Assembly: GCA_949987565.1 (NCBI GenBank)
Contig: OX465117.1
Location: 6,386,621-6,450,620 of the forward strand
Reading direction: 5' to 3'
DNA: 64,000 nt
Source: Luidia sarsii
Lineage: Eukaryota > Echinodermata > Asteroidea > Paxillosida > Luidiidae
Each line of letters opens with the position of its first letter. The first letter of the stretch is position 1. Below the pieces are notes generated by a model that saw only the letters and a program-made list of their open reading frames with translations, made no database searches and was not told where the DNA came from. A program made the position numbers and the translations under genes. Of the stretch, positions 36,658 through 51,445 are shown one piece after another.

Positions 36658-38507
36658 TCATACTATGTTCGATTTAAGATTTTTCAAAGCTGATGCATAG
36701 GTGTTCTCCAGGTCTGTTAACAGGCTAAGTTTTAGCTTTGTCAAGTGAATAATGAATGAGATAATAACGAGCAAAGTGTATTTTTCTTTACAGTTACTCT
36801 CCGCCGTCTGACTGTTGTGTACTGCTGTATGCACACACAAGCTGCCTAGCTGACAGAGGTTGGTTCTCTTTGCTTGATCATCAAATCATCATACTATGTT
36901 CGATTTCAGATTTTTCAAAGCTGATGCATAGGTGTTCTCCAGGTCTGTTAGCAGGCTAAGTTTTAGCTTTGTCAAGTGAATAATGAATGAGATATTAACG
37001 AGCAAAGTGTATTTTTCTTTGCAGTTTCTCTCCGCCGACTGACTGTTGTGTACTGCTGTATGCACACACAAGCTGCCTACCTGACAGAGGTTGGTTCTCT
37101 TTGCTTGATCATCAAATCATCATACTATGTTCGATTTAAGATTTTTCAAAGCTGATGCATAGGTGTTCTCCAGGTCTGATAGCAGGCTAAGTTTTAGCTT
37201 TGTCAAGTGAATAATGAATGAGATATTAACGAGTAAAGTGAATTTTTCTTTACAGTTGCTCTCCGCCGTCTGACTGTTGTGTACTGCTGTATGCACACAC
37301 AAGCTGCCTAGCTGACAGAGGTTGGTTCTCTTTGCTTGATCATCAAATCATCATACTATGTTCCATTTAAGATTTTTCAAAGCTGATGCATAGGTGTTCT
37401 CCAGGTCTGTTAGCAGGCTAAGTTTTAGCTTTGTCAAGTGAATAATGAATGAGATATTAACGAGCAAAGTGTATTTTTCTTTCCAGTTTCTCTCCACCGA
37501 CTGACTGTTGTGTACTGCTGTATGCACACACAAGCTGCCTACCTGACAGAGGTTGGTTATCTTTGCTTGATCATCAAATCATCATACTATGTTCGATTTA
37601 AGATTTTTCAAAGCTGATGCGTAGGTGTTCTCCAGGTCTGTTTGCAGGCTAAGTTTTAGCTTTGTCAAGTGAATAAAGTTGAGATATTAACGAGCAAAGT
37701 GTATTTTTCTTTACAGTTGCTCTCCGCCGACTGACTGTTGTGTACTGCTGTATGCACACACAAGCTGCCTACCTGACAGAGGTTGGTTCTCTTTGCTTGA
37801 TCATCAAATCATCATACTATGTTCGAATTTAAGATTTTTCAATACTGATGCATAGGTGTTCTCCAGGTCTGTTAGCAGGCTAAGTTTTAGCTTTGTCAAG
37901 TGAATAATGATTGGGATATTAACGAGTAAAGTGTATTTTTCTTTGCAGTTTCTCTCCGCGGACTGACTGTTGGGTACTGCTGTATGCACACACAAGCTGC
38001 CTACCTGACAGAGGTTGGTTCTCTTTGCTTGATCATCAAATCATCATACTATGTTCGAATTTAAGATTTTTCAATACTGATGCATAGGTGTTCTCCAGGT
38101 CTGTTAGCAGGCTAAGTTTTAGCTTTGTCAAGTGAATAATGATTGGGATATTAACGGGTAAAGTGTATTTTTCTTTGCAGTTTCTCTCCGCGGACTGACT
38201 GTTGGGTACTGCTGTATGCACACACAAGCTGCCTACCTGACACAGGTTGGTTCTCTTTGCTTGATCATCAAATCATCATACTATGTTCGAATTTAAGATT
38301 TTTCAATACTGATGCATAGGTGTTCTCCAGGTCTGTTAGCAGGCTAAGTTTTAGCTTTGTCAAGTGAATAATGAATGAGATATTAACGAGCAAAGTGTAT
38401 TTTTCTTTGCAGTTTCTCTCCGCCGACTGACTGTTGGGTACTGCTGTATGCACACACAAGCTGCCTACCTGACAGAGGTTGGTTCTCTTTGCTTGATCAT
38501 CAAATCA
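36658..38507 (+). repeat. eight-monomer segment with three consecutive 232-bp monomers
   Basis: The first six monomers match 41049 onward at an offset of 4,391 bp, including the rare TGTTCCATTT variant near 37361 and 41752. The segment then holds three 232-bp monomers in a row (37812, 38044 and 38276); elsewhere they come singly or in pairs. The middle one differs from the first by a private AACGGGTAAAG change near 38156 and a CACAGG change near 38243, so it looks like a local one-monomer duplication followed by mutation. Confidence 0.75.
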
Positions 38508-40817
38508 TCATACTATGTTTGATTTCAGATTTTTTAAAGCTGATGCATAGGTGTTCTCCAGGTCTGTTAGCAGGCTAAGTTTTAGCTTTGTCAAGTGAAT
38601 AATAAATGAGATATTAACGAGCAAAGTGTATTTTTCTTTACAGTTGCTCTCCGCCGACTAACTGTTGTGTACTGCTGTATGCACACACAAGCTGCCTACC
38701 TGACAGAGGTTGGTTCTCTTTGCTTGATCATCAAATCATCATACTATGTTCGATTTACGATTTTTCAAAGCTGATGCATAGGTGTTCTCCAGGTCTGATA
38801 GCAGGCTAAGTTTTAGCTTTGTCAAGTGAATAATGAATGAGATATTAACGAGTAAAGTGAATTTTTCTTTACAGTTGGTCTCCGCCGTCTGACTGTTGTG
38901 TACTGCTGTATGCACACACAAGCTGCCTAGCTGACAGAGGTTGGTTCTCTTTGCTTGATCATCAAATCATCATACTATGTTCGATTTAAGATTTTTCAAA
39001 GCTGATGCATAGGTGTTCTCCAGGTCTGTTAGCAGGCTAAGTTTTAGCTTTGTCAAGGGAATAATGATTGAGATATTAACGAGTAAAGTGTATTTTTCTT
39101 TGCAGTTTCTCTCCGCGGACTGACTGTTGGGTACTGCTGTATGCACACACAAGCTGCCTACCTGACAGAGGTTGGTTCTCTTTGCTTGATCATCAAATCA
39201 TCATACTATGTTCGATTTAGGATTTTTCAAAACTGATGCATAGGTGTTCTCCAGGTCTGTTAGCAGGCTAAGTTTTAGCTTTGTCAAGTGAATAATGATT
39301 GAGATATTAACGAGTAAAGTGTATTTTTCTTTGCAGTTTCTCTCCGCGGACTGACTGTTGGGTACTGCTGTATGCACACACAAGCTGCCTACCTGACAGA
39401 GGTTGGTTCTCTTTGCTTGATCATCAAATCATCATACTATGTTCGATTTAAGATTTTTCAAAACTGATGCATAGGTGTTCTCCAGGTCTGTTAGCAGGCT
39501 AAGTTTTAGCTTTGTCAAGTGAATAATGAATGAGATATTAACGAGCAAAGTGTATTTTTCTTTGCAGTTTCTCTCCGCCGACTGACTGTTGGGTACTGCT
39601 GTATGCACACACAAGCTGCCTACCTGACAGAGGTTGGTTCTCTTTGCTTGATCATCAAATCATCATACTATGTTTGATTTCAGATTTTTTAAAGCTGATG
39701 CATAGGTGTTCTCCAGGTCTGTTAGCAGGCTAAGTTTTAGCTTTGTCAAGTGAATAATAAATGAGATATTAACGAGCAAAGTGTATTTTTCTTTACAGTT
39801 GCTCTCCGCCGACTAACTGTTGTGTACTGCTGTATGCACACACAAGCTGCCTACCTGACAGAGGTTGGTTCTCTTTGCTTGATCATCAAATCATCATACT
39901 ATGTTCGATTTACGATTTTTCAAAGCTGATGCATAGGTGTTCTCCAGGTCTGATAGCAGGCTAAGTTTTAGCTTTGTCAAGTGAATAATGAATGAGATAT
40001 TAACGAGTAAAGTGAATTTTTCTTTACAGTTGGTCTCCGCCGTCTGACTGTTGTGTACTGCTGTATGCACACACAAGCTGCCTAGCTGACAGAGGTTGGT
40101 TCTCTTTGCTTGATCATCAAATCATCATACTATGTTCGATTTAAGATTTTTCAAAGCTGATGCATAGGTGTTCTCCAGGTCTGTTAGCAGGCTAAGTTTT
40201 AGCTTTGTCAAGGGAATAATGATTGAGATATTAACGAGTAAAGTGTATTTTTCTTTGCAGTTTCTCTCCGCGGACTGACTGTTGGGTACTGCTGTATGCA
40301 CACACAAGCTGCCTACCTGACAGAGGTTGGTTCTCTTTGCTTGATCATCAAATCATCATACTATGTTCGATTTAGGATTTTTCAAAACTGATGCATAGGT
40401 GTTCTCCAGGTCTGTTAGCAGGCTAAGTTTTAGCTTTGTCAAGTGAATAATGATTGAGATATTAACGAGTAAAGTGTATTTTTCTTTGCAGTTTCTCTCC
40501 GCGGACTGACTGTTGGGTACTGCTGTATGCACACACAAGCTGCCTACCTGACAGAGGTTGGTTCTCTTTGCTTGATCATCAAATCATCATACTATGTTCG
40601 ATTTAAGATTTTTCAAAACTGATGCATAGGTGTTCTCCAGGTCTGTTAGCAGGCTAAGTTTTAGCTTTGTCAAGTGAATAATGAATGAGATATTAACGAG
40701 CAAAGTGTATTTTTCTTTGCAGTTTCTCTCCGCCGACTGACTGTTGTGTACTGCTGTATGCACACACAAGCTGCCTACCTGACAGAGGTTGGTTCTCTTT
40801 GCTTGATCATCAAATCA
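38508..40817 (+). repeat. tandem pair of a 1,155-bp 5-monomer HOR
   Basis: The copies are 38508-39662 and 39663-40817, exactly five 231-bp monomers each. Shared private variants include GAATAATAAATGAG with GACTAACTG, CAGTTGGTCTCC, CAAGGGAATAATG and GATTTAGGATT. The fifth monomers differ at GGGTACTG against GTGTACTG. The first copy follows a 232-bp monomer; the second is followed by a CATAGTATG monomer, as in the 36196-36657 region. Confidence 0.88.
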
Positions 40818-41048
40818 TCATAGTATGTTCGATTTAAGATTTTTCAAAGCTGATGCATAGGTGTTCTCCAGGTCTGTTAGCAGGCTAAGTTTTAGCTTTT
40901 TCAAGTGAATAATGAATGAGATATTAACGAGCAAAGTGTATTTTTCTTTGCAGTTTCTCTCCGCCGACTGACTGTTGTGTACTGCTGTATGCACACACAA
41001 GCTGCCTAGCTGACAGAGGTTGGTTCTCTTTGCTTGATCATCAAATCA

Positions 41049-44000
41049 TCATACTATGTTCGATTTAAGATTTTTCAAAGCTGATGCATAGGTGTTCTCC
41101 AGGTCTGTTAACAGGCTAAGTTTTAGCTTTGTCAAGTGAATAATGAATGAGATAATAACGAGCAAAGTGTATTTTTCTTTACAGTTACTCTCCGCCGTCT
41201 AACTGTTGTGTACTGCTGTATGCACACACAAGCTGCCTAGCTGACAGAGGTTGGTTCTCTTTGCTTGATCATCAAATCATCATACTATGTTCGATTTCAG
41301 ATTTTTCAAAGCTGATGCATAGGTGTTCTCCAGGTCTGTTAGCAGGCTAAGTTTTAGCTTTGTCAAGTGAATAATGAATGAGATATTAACGAGCAAAGTG
41401 TATTTTTCTTTGCAGTTTCTCTCCGCCGACTGACTGTTGTGTACTGCTGTATGCACACACAAGCTGCCTACCTGACAGAGGTTGGTTCTCTTTGCTTGAT
41501 CATCAAATCATCATACTATGTTCGATTTAAGATTTTTCAAAGCTGATGCATAGGTGTTCTCCAGGTCTGATAGCAGGCTAAGTTTTAGCTTTGTCAAGTG
41601 AATAATGAATGAGATATTAACGAGTAAAGTGAATTTTTCTTTACAGTTGCTCTCCGCCGTCTGACTGTTGTGTACTGCTGTATGCACACACAAGCTGCCT
41701 AGCTGACAGAGGTTGGTTCTCTTTGCTTGATCATCAAATCATCATACTATGTTCCATTTAAGATTTTTCAAAGCTGATGCATAGGTGTTCTCCAGGTCTG
41801 TTAGCAGGCTAAGTTTTAGCTTTGTCAAGTGAATAATGAATGAGATATTAACGAGCAAAGTGTATTTTTCTTTCCAGTTTCTCTCCACCGACTGACTGTT
41901 GTGTACTGCTGTATGCACACACAAGCTGCCTACCTGACAGAGGTTGGTTATCTTTGCTTGATCATCAAATCATCATACTATGTTCGATTTAAGATTTTTC
42001 AAAGCTGATGCGTAGGTGTTCTCCAGGTCTGTTTGCAGGCTAAGTTTTAGCTTTGTCAAGTGAATAAAGTTGAGATATTAACGAGCAAAGTGTATTTTTC
42101 TTTACAGTTGCTCTCCGCCGACTGACTGTTGTGTACTGCTGTATGCACACACAAGCTGCCTACCTGACAGAGGTTGGTTCTCTTTGCTTGATCATCAAAT
42201 CATCATACTATGTTCGAATTTAAGATTTTTCAATACTGATGCATAGGTGTTCTCCAGGTCTGTTAGCAGGCTAAGTTTTAGCTTTGTCAAGTGAATAATG
42301 ATTGGGATATTAACGAGTAAAGTGTATTTTTCTTTGCAGTTTCTCTCCGCGGACTGACTGTTGGGTACTGCTGTATGCACACACAAGCTGCCTACCTGAC
42401 AGAGGTTGGTTCTCTTTGCTTGATCATCAAATCATCATACTATGTTCGAATTTAAAATTTTTCAATACTGATGCATAGGTGTTCTCCAGGTCTGTTAGCA
42501 GGCTAAGTTTTAGCTTTGTCAAGTGAATAATGAATGAGATATTAACGAGCAAAGTGTATTTTTCTTTGCAGTTTCTCTCCGCCGACTGACTGTTGGGTAC
42601 TGCTGTATGCACACACAAGCTGCCTACCTGACAGAGGTTGGTTCTCTTTGCTTGATCATCAAATCATCATACTATGTTTGATTTCAGATTTTTCAAAGCT
42701 GATGCATAGGTGTTCTCCAGGTCTGTTAGCAGGCTAAGTTTGAGCTTTGTCAAGTGAATAATGAATGAGATATTAACGAGCAAAGTGTATTTTTCTTTGC
42801 AGTTTCTCTCCGCCGACTGACTGTTGTGTACTGTTGTATGCACACACAAGCTGCCTACCTGACAGAGGTTGGTTCTCTTTGCTTGATCATCAAATCATCA
42901 TAGTATGTTCGATTTAAGGTTTTTCAAAGCTGATGCATAGGTGTTCTCCAGGTCTGTTAGCAGGCTAAGTTTTAGCTTTTTCAAGTGAATAATGAATGAG
43001 ATATTAACGAGCAAAGTGTATTTTTCTTTGCAGTTTCTCTCCGCCGACTGACTGTTGTGTACTGCTGTATGCACACACAAGCTGCCTAGCTGACAGAGGT
43101 TGGTTCTCTTTGCTTGATCATCAAATCATCATACTATGTTCGATTTAAGATTTTTCAAAGCTGATGCATAGGTGTTCTCCAGGTCTGTTAACAGGCTAAG
43201 TTTTAGCTTTGTCAAGTGATTAATGAATGAGATAATAACGAGCAAAGTGTATTTTTCTTTACAGTTACTCTCCGCCGTCTGACTGTTGTGTACTGCTGTA
43301 TGCACACACAAGCTGCCTAGCTGACAGAGGTTGGTTCTCTTTGCTTGATCATCAAATCATCATAGTATGTTCGATTTCAGATTTTTCAAAGCTGATGCAT
43401 AGGTGTTCTCCAGGTCTGTTAGCAGGCTAAGTTTTAGCTTTGTCAAGTGAATAATGATTGAGATATTAACGAGTAAAGTGTATTTTTCTTTGCAGTTTCT
43501 CTCTGCGGACTGACTGTTGGGTACTGCTGTATGCACACACAAGCTGCCTACCTGACAGAGGTTGGTTCTCTTTGCTTGATCATCAAATCATCATACTATG
43601 TTCGATTTAAGATTTTTCAAAACTGATGCATAGGTGTTCTCCAGGTCTGTTTGCAGGCTAAGTTTTAGCTTTGTCAAGTGAATAAAGTTGAGATATTAAC
43701 GAGCAAAGTGTATTTTTCTTTACAGTTGCTCTCCGCCGACTGACTGTTGTGTACTGCTGTATGCACACACAAGCTGCCTACCTGACAGAGGTTGGTTCTC
43801 TTTGCTTGATCATCAAATCATCATACTATGTTCGAATTTAAGATTTTTCAATACTGATGCATAGGTGTTCTCCAGGTCTGTTAGCAGGCTAAGTTTTAGC
43901 TTTGTCAAGTGAATAATGATTGGGATATTAACGAGTAAAGTGTATTTTTCTTTGCAGTTTCTCTCCGCGGACTGACTGTTGGGTACTGCTGTATGCACAC

Positions 44001-47000
44001 ACAAGCTGCCTACCTGACAGAGGTTGGTTCTCTTTGCTTGATCATCAAATCATCATACTATGTTCGAATTTAAGATTTTTCAATACTGATGCATAGGTGT
44101 TCTCCAGGTCTGTTAGCAGGCTAAGTTTTAGCTTTGTCAAGTGAATAATGAATGAGATATTAACGAGCAAAGTGTATTTTTCTTTGCAGTTTCTCTCCGC
44201 CGACTGACTGTTGGGTACTGCTGTATGCACACACAAGCTGCCTACCTGACAGAGGTTGGTTCTCTTTGCTTGATCATCAAATCATCATACTATGTTTGAT
44301 TTCAGATTTTTCAAAGCTGATGCATAGGTGTTCTCCAGGTCTGTTAGCAGGCTAAGTTTGAGCTTTGTCAAGTGAATAATGAATGAGATATTAACGAGCA
44401 AAGTGTATTTTTCTTTGCAGTTTCTCTCCGCCGACTGACTGTTGTGTACTGTTGTATGCACACACAAGCTGCCTACCTGACAGAGGTTGGTTCTCTTTGC
44501 TTGATCATCAAATCATCATAGTATGTTCGATTTAAGGTTTTTCAAAGCTGATGCATAGGTGTTCTCCAGGTCTGTTAGCAGGCTAAGTTTTAGCTTTTTC
44601 AAGTGAATAATGAATGAGATATTAACGAGCAAAGTGTATTTTTCTTTGCAGTTTCTCTCCGCCGACTGACTGTTGTGTACTGCTGTATGCACACACAAGC
44701 TGCCTAGCTGACAGAGGTTGGTTCTCTTTGCTTGATCATCAAATCATCATACTATGTTCGATTTAAGATTTTTCAAAGCTGATGCATAGGTGTTCTCCAG
44801 GTCTGTTAACAGGCTAAGTTTTAGCTTTGTCAAGTGAATAATGAATGAGATAATAACGAGCAAAGTGTATTTTTCTTTACAGTTACTCTCCGCCGTCTGA
44901 CTGTTGTGTACTGCTGTATGCACACACAAGCTGCCTAGCTGACAGAGGTTGGTTCTCTTTGCTTGATCATCAAATCATCATACTATGTTCGATTTCAGAT
45001 TTTTCAAAACTGATGCATAGGTGTTCTCCAGGTCTGTTAGCAGGCTAAGTTTTAGCTTTGTCAAGTGAACAATGAATGAGATATTAACGAGCAAAGTGTA
45101 TTTTTCTTTGCAGTTTCTCTCCGCCGACTGACTGTTGTGTACTGCTGTATGCACACACAAGCTGCCTACCTGACAGAGGTTGGTTCTCTTTGCTTGATCA
45201 TCAAATCATCATACTATGTTCGATTTAAGATTTTTCAAAGCTGATGCATAGGTGTTCTCCAGGTCTGATAGCAGGCTAAGTTTTAGCTTTGTCAAGTGAA
45301 TAATGAATGAGATATTAACGAGTAAAGTGAATTTTTCTTCACAGTTGCTCTCCGCCGTCTGACTGTTGTGTACTGCTGTATGCACACACAAGCTGCCTAG
45401 CTGACAGAGGTTGGTTCTCTTTGCTTGATCATCAAATCATCATACTATGTTCGATTTCAGATTTTTCAAAGCTGATGCATAGGTGTTCTCGAGGTCTGTT
45501 AGCAGGCTAAGTTTTAGCTTTGTCAAGTGAATAATGAATGAGATATTATTGAGCAAAGTGTATTTTTCTTTACAGTTGCTCTCCGCCGACTGACTGTTGT
45601 GTACTGCTGTATGCACACACAAGCTGCCTACCTGACAGAGGTTGGTTCTCTTTGCTTGATCATCAAATCATCATACTATGTTCGATTTCAGATTTTTCAA
45701 AGCTGATGCATAGGTGTTCTCCAGGTCTGTTAGCAAGCTAAGTTTTAGCTTTGTCAAGTGAATAATGAATGAGATATTAACGAGCAAAGTGTATTTTTCT
45801 TTCCAGTTTCTCTCCACCGACTGACTGTTGTGTACTGCTGTATGCACACACAAGCTGCCTACCTGACAGAGGTTGGTTATCTTTGCTTGATCATCAAATC
45901 ATCATACTATGTTCGATTTAAGATTTTTCAAAGCTGATGCGTAGGTGTTCTCCAGGTCTGTTTGCAGGCTAAGTTTTAGCTTTGTCAAGTGAATAAAGTT
46001 GAGATATTAACGAGCAAAGTGTATTTTTCTTTACAGTTGCTCTCCGCCGACTGACTGTTGTGTACTGCTGTATGCACACACAAGCTGCCTACCTGACAGA
46101 GGTTGGTTATCTTTGCTTGATCATCAAATCATCATACTATGTTTGATTTCAGATTTTTCAAAGCTGATGCATAGGTGTTCTCCAGGTCTGTTAGCAGGCT
46201 AAGTTTTAGCTTTGTCAAGTGATTAATGAATGAGATATTAACGAGTAAAGTGTATTTTTCTTTGCAGTTTCTCTCCGCGGACTGACTGTTGGGTACTGCT
46301 GTATGCACACACAAGCTGCCTACCTGACAGAGGTTGGTTCTCTTTGCTTGATCATCAAATCATCATACTATGTTCGATTTAAGATTTTTCAAAGCTGATG
46401 CATAGGTGTTCTCCAGGTCTGTTAACAGGCTAAGTTTTAGCTTTGTCAAGTGAATAATGAATGAGATAATAACGAGCAAAGTGTATTTTTCTTTACAGTT
46501 ACTCTCCGCCGTCTAACTGTTGTGTACTGCTGTATGCACACACAAGCTGCCTAGCTGACAGAGGTTGGTTCTCTTTGCTTGATCATCAAATCATCATACT
46601 ATGTTCGATTTCAGATTTTTCAAAGCTGATGCATAGGTGTTCTCCAGGTCTGTTAGCAGGCTAAGTTTTAGCTTTGTCAAGTGAATAATGAATGAGATAT
46701 TAACGAGCAAAGTGTATTTTTCTTTGCAGTTTCTCTCCGCCGACTGACTGTTGTGTACTGCTGTATGCACACACAAGCTGCCTACCTGACAGAGGTTGGT
46801 TCTCTTTGCTTGATCATCAAATCATCATACTATGTTCGATTTAAGATTTTTCAAAGCTGATGCATAGGTGTTCTCCAGGTCTGATAGCAGGCTAAGTTTT
46901 AGCTTTGTCAAGTGAATAATGAATGAGATATTAACGAGTAAAGTGAATTTTTCTTTACAGTTGCTCTCCGCCGTCTGACTGTTGTGTACTGCTGTATGCA

Positions 47001-50000
47001 CACACAAGCTGCCTAGCTGACAGAGGTTGGTTCTCTTTGCTTGATCATCAAATCATCATACTATGTTCCATTTAAGATTTTTCAAAGCTGATGCATAGGT
47101 GTTCTCCAGGTCTGTTAGCAGGCTAAGTTTTAGCTTTGTCAAGTGAATAATGAATGAGATATTAACGAGCAAAGTGTATTTTTCTTTCCAGTTTCTCTCC
47201 ACCGACTGACTGTTGTGTACTGCTGTATGCACACACAAGCTGCCTACCTGACAGAGGTTGGTTATCTTTGCTTGATCATCAAATCATCATACTATGTTCG
47301 ATTTAAGATTTTTCAAAGCTGATGCGTAGGTGTTCTCCAGGTCTGTTTGCAGGCTAAGTTTTAGCTTTGTCAAGTGAATAAAGTTGAGATATTAACGAGC
47401 AAAGTGTATTTTTCTTTACAGTTGCTCTCCGCCGACTGACTGTTGTGTACTGCTGTATGCACACACAAGCTGCCTACCTGACAGAGGTTGGTTCTCTTTG
47501 CTTGATCATCAAATCATCATACTATGTTCGAATTTAAGATTTTTCAATACTGATGCATAGGTGTTCTCCAGGTCTGTTAGCAGGCTAAGTTTTAGCTTTG
47601 TCAAGTGAATAATGATTGGGATATTAACGAGTAAAGTGTATTTTTCTTTGCAGTTTCTCTCCGCGGACTGACTGTTGGGTACTGCTGTATGCACACACAA
47701 GCTGCCTACCTGACAGAGGTTGGTTCTCTTTGCTTGATCATCAAATCATCATACTATGTTCGAATTTAAAATTTTTCAATACTGATGCATAGGTGTTCTC
47801 CAGGTCTGTTAGCAGGCTAAGTTTTAGCTTTGTCAAGTGAATAATGAATGAGATATTAACGAGCAAAGTGTATTTTTCTTTGCAGTTTCTCTCCGCCGAC
47901 TGACTGTTGGGTACTGCTGTATGCACACACAAGCTGCCTACCTGACAGAGGTTGGTTCTCTTTGCTTGATCATCAAATCATCATACTATGTTTGATTTCA
48001 GATTTTTCAAAGCTGATGCATAGGTGTTCTCCAGGTCTGTTAGCAGGCTAAGTTTGAGCTTTGTCAAGTGAATAATGAATGAGATATTAACGAGCAAAGT
48101 GTATTTTTCTTTGCAGTTTCTCTCCGCCGACTGACTGTTGTGTACTGTTGTATGCACACACAAGCTGCCTACCTGACAGAGGTTGGTTCTCTTTGCTTGA
48201 TCATCAAATCATCATAGTATGTTCGATTTAAGGTTTTTCAAAGCTGATGCATAGGTGTTCTCCAGGTCTGTTAGCAGGCTAAGTTTTAGCTTTTTCAAGT
48301 GAATAATGAATGAGATATTAACGAGCAAAGTGTATTTTTCTTTGCAGTTTCTCTCCGCCGACTGACTGTTGTGTACTGCTGTATGCACACACAAGCTGCC
48401 TAGCTGACAGAGGTTGGTTCTCTTTGCTTGATCATCAAATCATCATACTATGTTCGATTTAAGATTTTTCAAAGCTGATGCATAGGTGTTCTCCAGGTCT
48501 GTTAACAGGCTAAGTTTTAGCTTTGTCAAGTGATTAATGAATGAGATAATAACGAGCAAAGTGTATTTTTCTTTACAGTTACTCTCCGCCGTCTGACTGT
48601 TGTGTACTGCTGTATGCACACACAAGCTGCCTAGCTGACAGAGGTTGGTTCTCTTTGCTTGATCATCAAATCATCATAGTATGTTCGATTTCAGATTTTT
48701 CAAAGCTGATGCATAGGTGTTCTCCAGGTCTGTTAGCAGGCTAAGTTTTAGCTTTGTCAAGTGAATAATGATTGAGATATTAACGAGTAAAGTGTATTTT
48801 TCTTTGCAGTTTCTCTCTGCGGACTGACTGTTGGGTACTGCTGTATGCACACACAAGCTGCCTACCTGACAGAGGTTGGTTCTCTTTGCTTGATCATCAA
48901 ATCATCATACTATGTTCGATTTAAGATTTTTCAAAACTGATGCATAGGTGTTCTCCAGGTCTGTTTGCAGGCTAAGTTTTAGCTTTGTCAAGTGAATAAA
49001 GTTGAGATATTAACGAGCAAAGTGTATTTTTCTTTACAGTTGCTCTCCGCCGACTGACTGTTGTGTACTGCTGTATGCACACACAAGCTGCCTACCTGAC
49101 AGAGGTTGGTTCTCTTTGCTTGATCATCAAATCATCATACTATGTTCGAATTTAAGATTTTTCAATACTGATGCATAGGTGTTCTCCAGGTCTGTTAGCA
49201 GGCTAAGTTTTAGCTTTGTCAAGTGAATAATGATTGGGATATTAACGAGTAAAGTGTATTTTTCTTTGCAGTTTCTCTCCGCGGACTGACTGTTGGGTAC
49301 TGCTGTATGCACACACAAGCTGCCTACCTGACAGAGGTTGGTTCTCTTTGCTTGATCATCAAATCATCATACTATGTTCGAATTTAAGATTTTTCAATAC
49401 TGATGCATAGGTGTTCTCCAGGTCTGTTAGCAGGCTAAGTTTTAGCTTTGTCAAGTGAATAATGAATGAGATATTAACGAGCAAAGTGTATTTTTCTTTG
49501 CAGTTTCTCTCCGCCGACTGACTGTTGGGTACTGCTGTATGCACACACAAGCTGCCTACCTGACAGAGGTTGGTTCTCTTTGCTTGATCATCAAATCATC
49601 ATACTATGTTTGATTTCAGATTTTTCAAAGCTGATGCATAGGTGTTCTCCAGGTCTGTTAGCAGGCTAAGTTTGAGCTTTGTCAAGTGAATAATGAATGA
49701 GATATTAACGAGCAAAGTGTATTTTTCTTTGCAGTTTCTCTCCGCCGACTGACTGTTGTGTACTGTTGTATGCACACACAAGCTGCCTACCTGACAGAGG
49801 TTGGTTCTCTTTGCTTGATCATCAAATCATCATAGTATGTTCGATTTAAGGTTTTTCAAAGCTGATGCATAGGTGTTCTCCAGGTCTGTTAGCAGGCTAA
49901 GTTTTAGCTTTTTCAAGTGAATAATGAATGAGATATTAACGAGCAAAGTGTATTTTTCTTTGCAGTTTCTCTCCGCCGACTGACTGTTGTGTACTGCTGT

Positions 50001-51445
50001 ATGCACACACAAGCTGCCTAGCTGACAGAGGTTGGTTCTCTTTGCTTGATCATCAAATCATCATACTATGTTCGATTTAAGATTTTTCAAAGCTGATGCA
50101 TAGGTGTTCTCCAGGTCTGTTAACAGGCTAAGTTTTAGCTTTGTCAAGTGAATAATGAATGAGATAATAACGAGCAAAGTGTATTTTTCTTTACAGTTAC
50201 TCTCCGCCGTCTGACTGTTGTGTACTGCTGTATGCACACACAAGCTGCCTAGCTGACAGAGGTTGGTTCTCTTTGCTTGATCATCAAATCATCATACTAT
50301 GTTCGATTTCAGATTTTTCAAAACTGATGCATAGGTGTTCTCCAGGTCTGTTAGCAGGCTAAGTTTTAGCTTTGTCAAGTGAACAATGAATGAGATATTA
50401 ACGAGCAAAGTGTATTTTTCTTTGCAGTTTCTCTCCGCCGACTGACTGTTGTGTACTGCTGTATGCACACACAAGCTGCCTACCTGACAGAGGTTGGTTC
50501 TCTTTGCTTGATCATCAAATCATCATACTATGTTCGATTTAAGATTTTTCAAAGCTGATGCATAGGTGTTCTCCAGGTCTGATAGCAGGCTAAGTTTTAG
50601 CTTTGTCAAGTGAATAATGAATGAGATATTAACGAGTAAAGTGAATTTTTCTTCACAGTTGCTCTCCGCCGTCTGACTGTTGTGTACTGCTGTATGCACA
50701 CACAAGCTGCCTAGCTGACAGAGGTTGGTTCTCTTTGCTTGATCATCAAATCATCATACTATGTTCGATTTCAGATTTTTCAAAGCTGATGCATAGGTGT
50801 TCTCGAGGTCTGTTAGCAGGCTAAGTTTTAGCTTTGTCAAGTGAATAATGAATGAGATATTATTGAGCAAAGTGTATTTTTCTTTACAGTTGCTCTCCGC
50901 CGACTGACTGTTGTGTACTGCTGTATGCACACACAAGCTGCCTACCTGACAGAGGTTGGTTCTCTTTGCTTGATCATCAAATCATCATACTATGTTCGAT
51001 TTAAGATTTTTCAAAGCTGATGCGTAGGTGTTCTCCAGGTCTGTTTGCAGGCTAAGTTTTAGCTTTGTCAAGTGAATAAAGTTGAGATATTAACGAGCAA
51101 AGTGTATTTTTCTTTACAGTTGCTCTCCGCCGACTGACTGTTGTGTACTGCTGTATGCACACACAAGCTGCCTACCTGACAGAGGTTGGTTATCTTTGCT
51201 TGATCATCAAATCATCATACTATGTTTGATTTCAGATTTTTCAAAGCTGATGCATAGGTGTTCTCCAGGTCTGTTAGCAGGCTAAGTTTTAGCTTTGTCA
51301 AGTGATTAATGAATGAGATATTAACGAGTAAAGTGTATTTTTCTTTGCAGTTTCTCTCCGCGGACTGACTGTTGGGTACTGCTGTATGCACACACAAGCT
51401 GCCTACCTGACAGAGGTTGGTTCTCTTTGCTTGATCATCAAATCA
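41049..51445 (+). repeat. tandem duplication of a 23/22-monomer HOR
   Basis: Copy one is 41049-46362 (5,314 bp, 23 monomers) and copy two is 46363-51445 (5,083 bp, 22 monomers). All classes follow in the same order. The only structural difference I saw is that monomer 45671-45901 (TTTCCAG plus CCACCGAC) has no counterpart after 50984. Shared rare variants include GTCAAGTGAACAATG (near 45062 and 50376), GATTAATG with GATAATAAC in one monomer (43129 and 48443), and TGTTCCATTT (41752 and 47066). Each copy itself contains two paired-232-bp cassettes of the 14-22 kb type. Confidence 0.88.
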
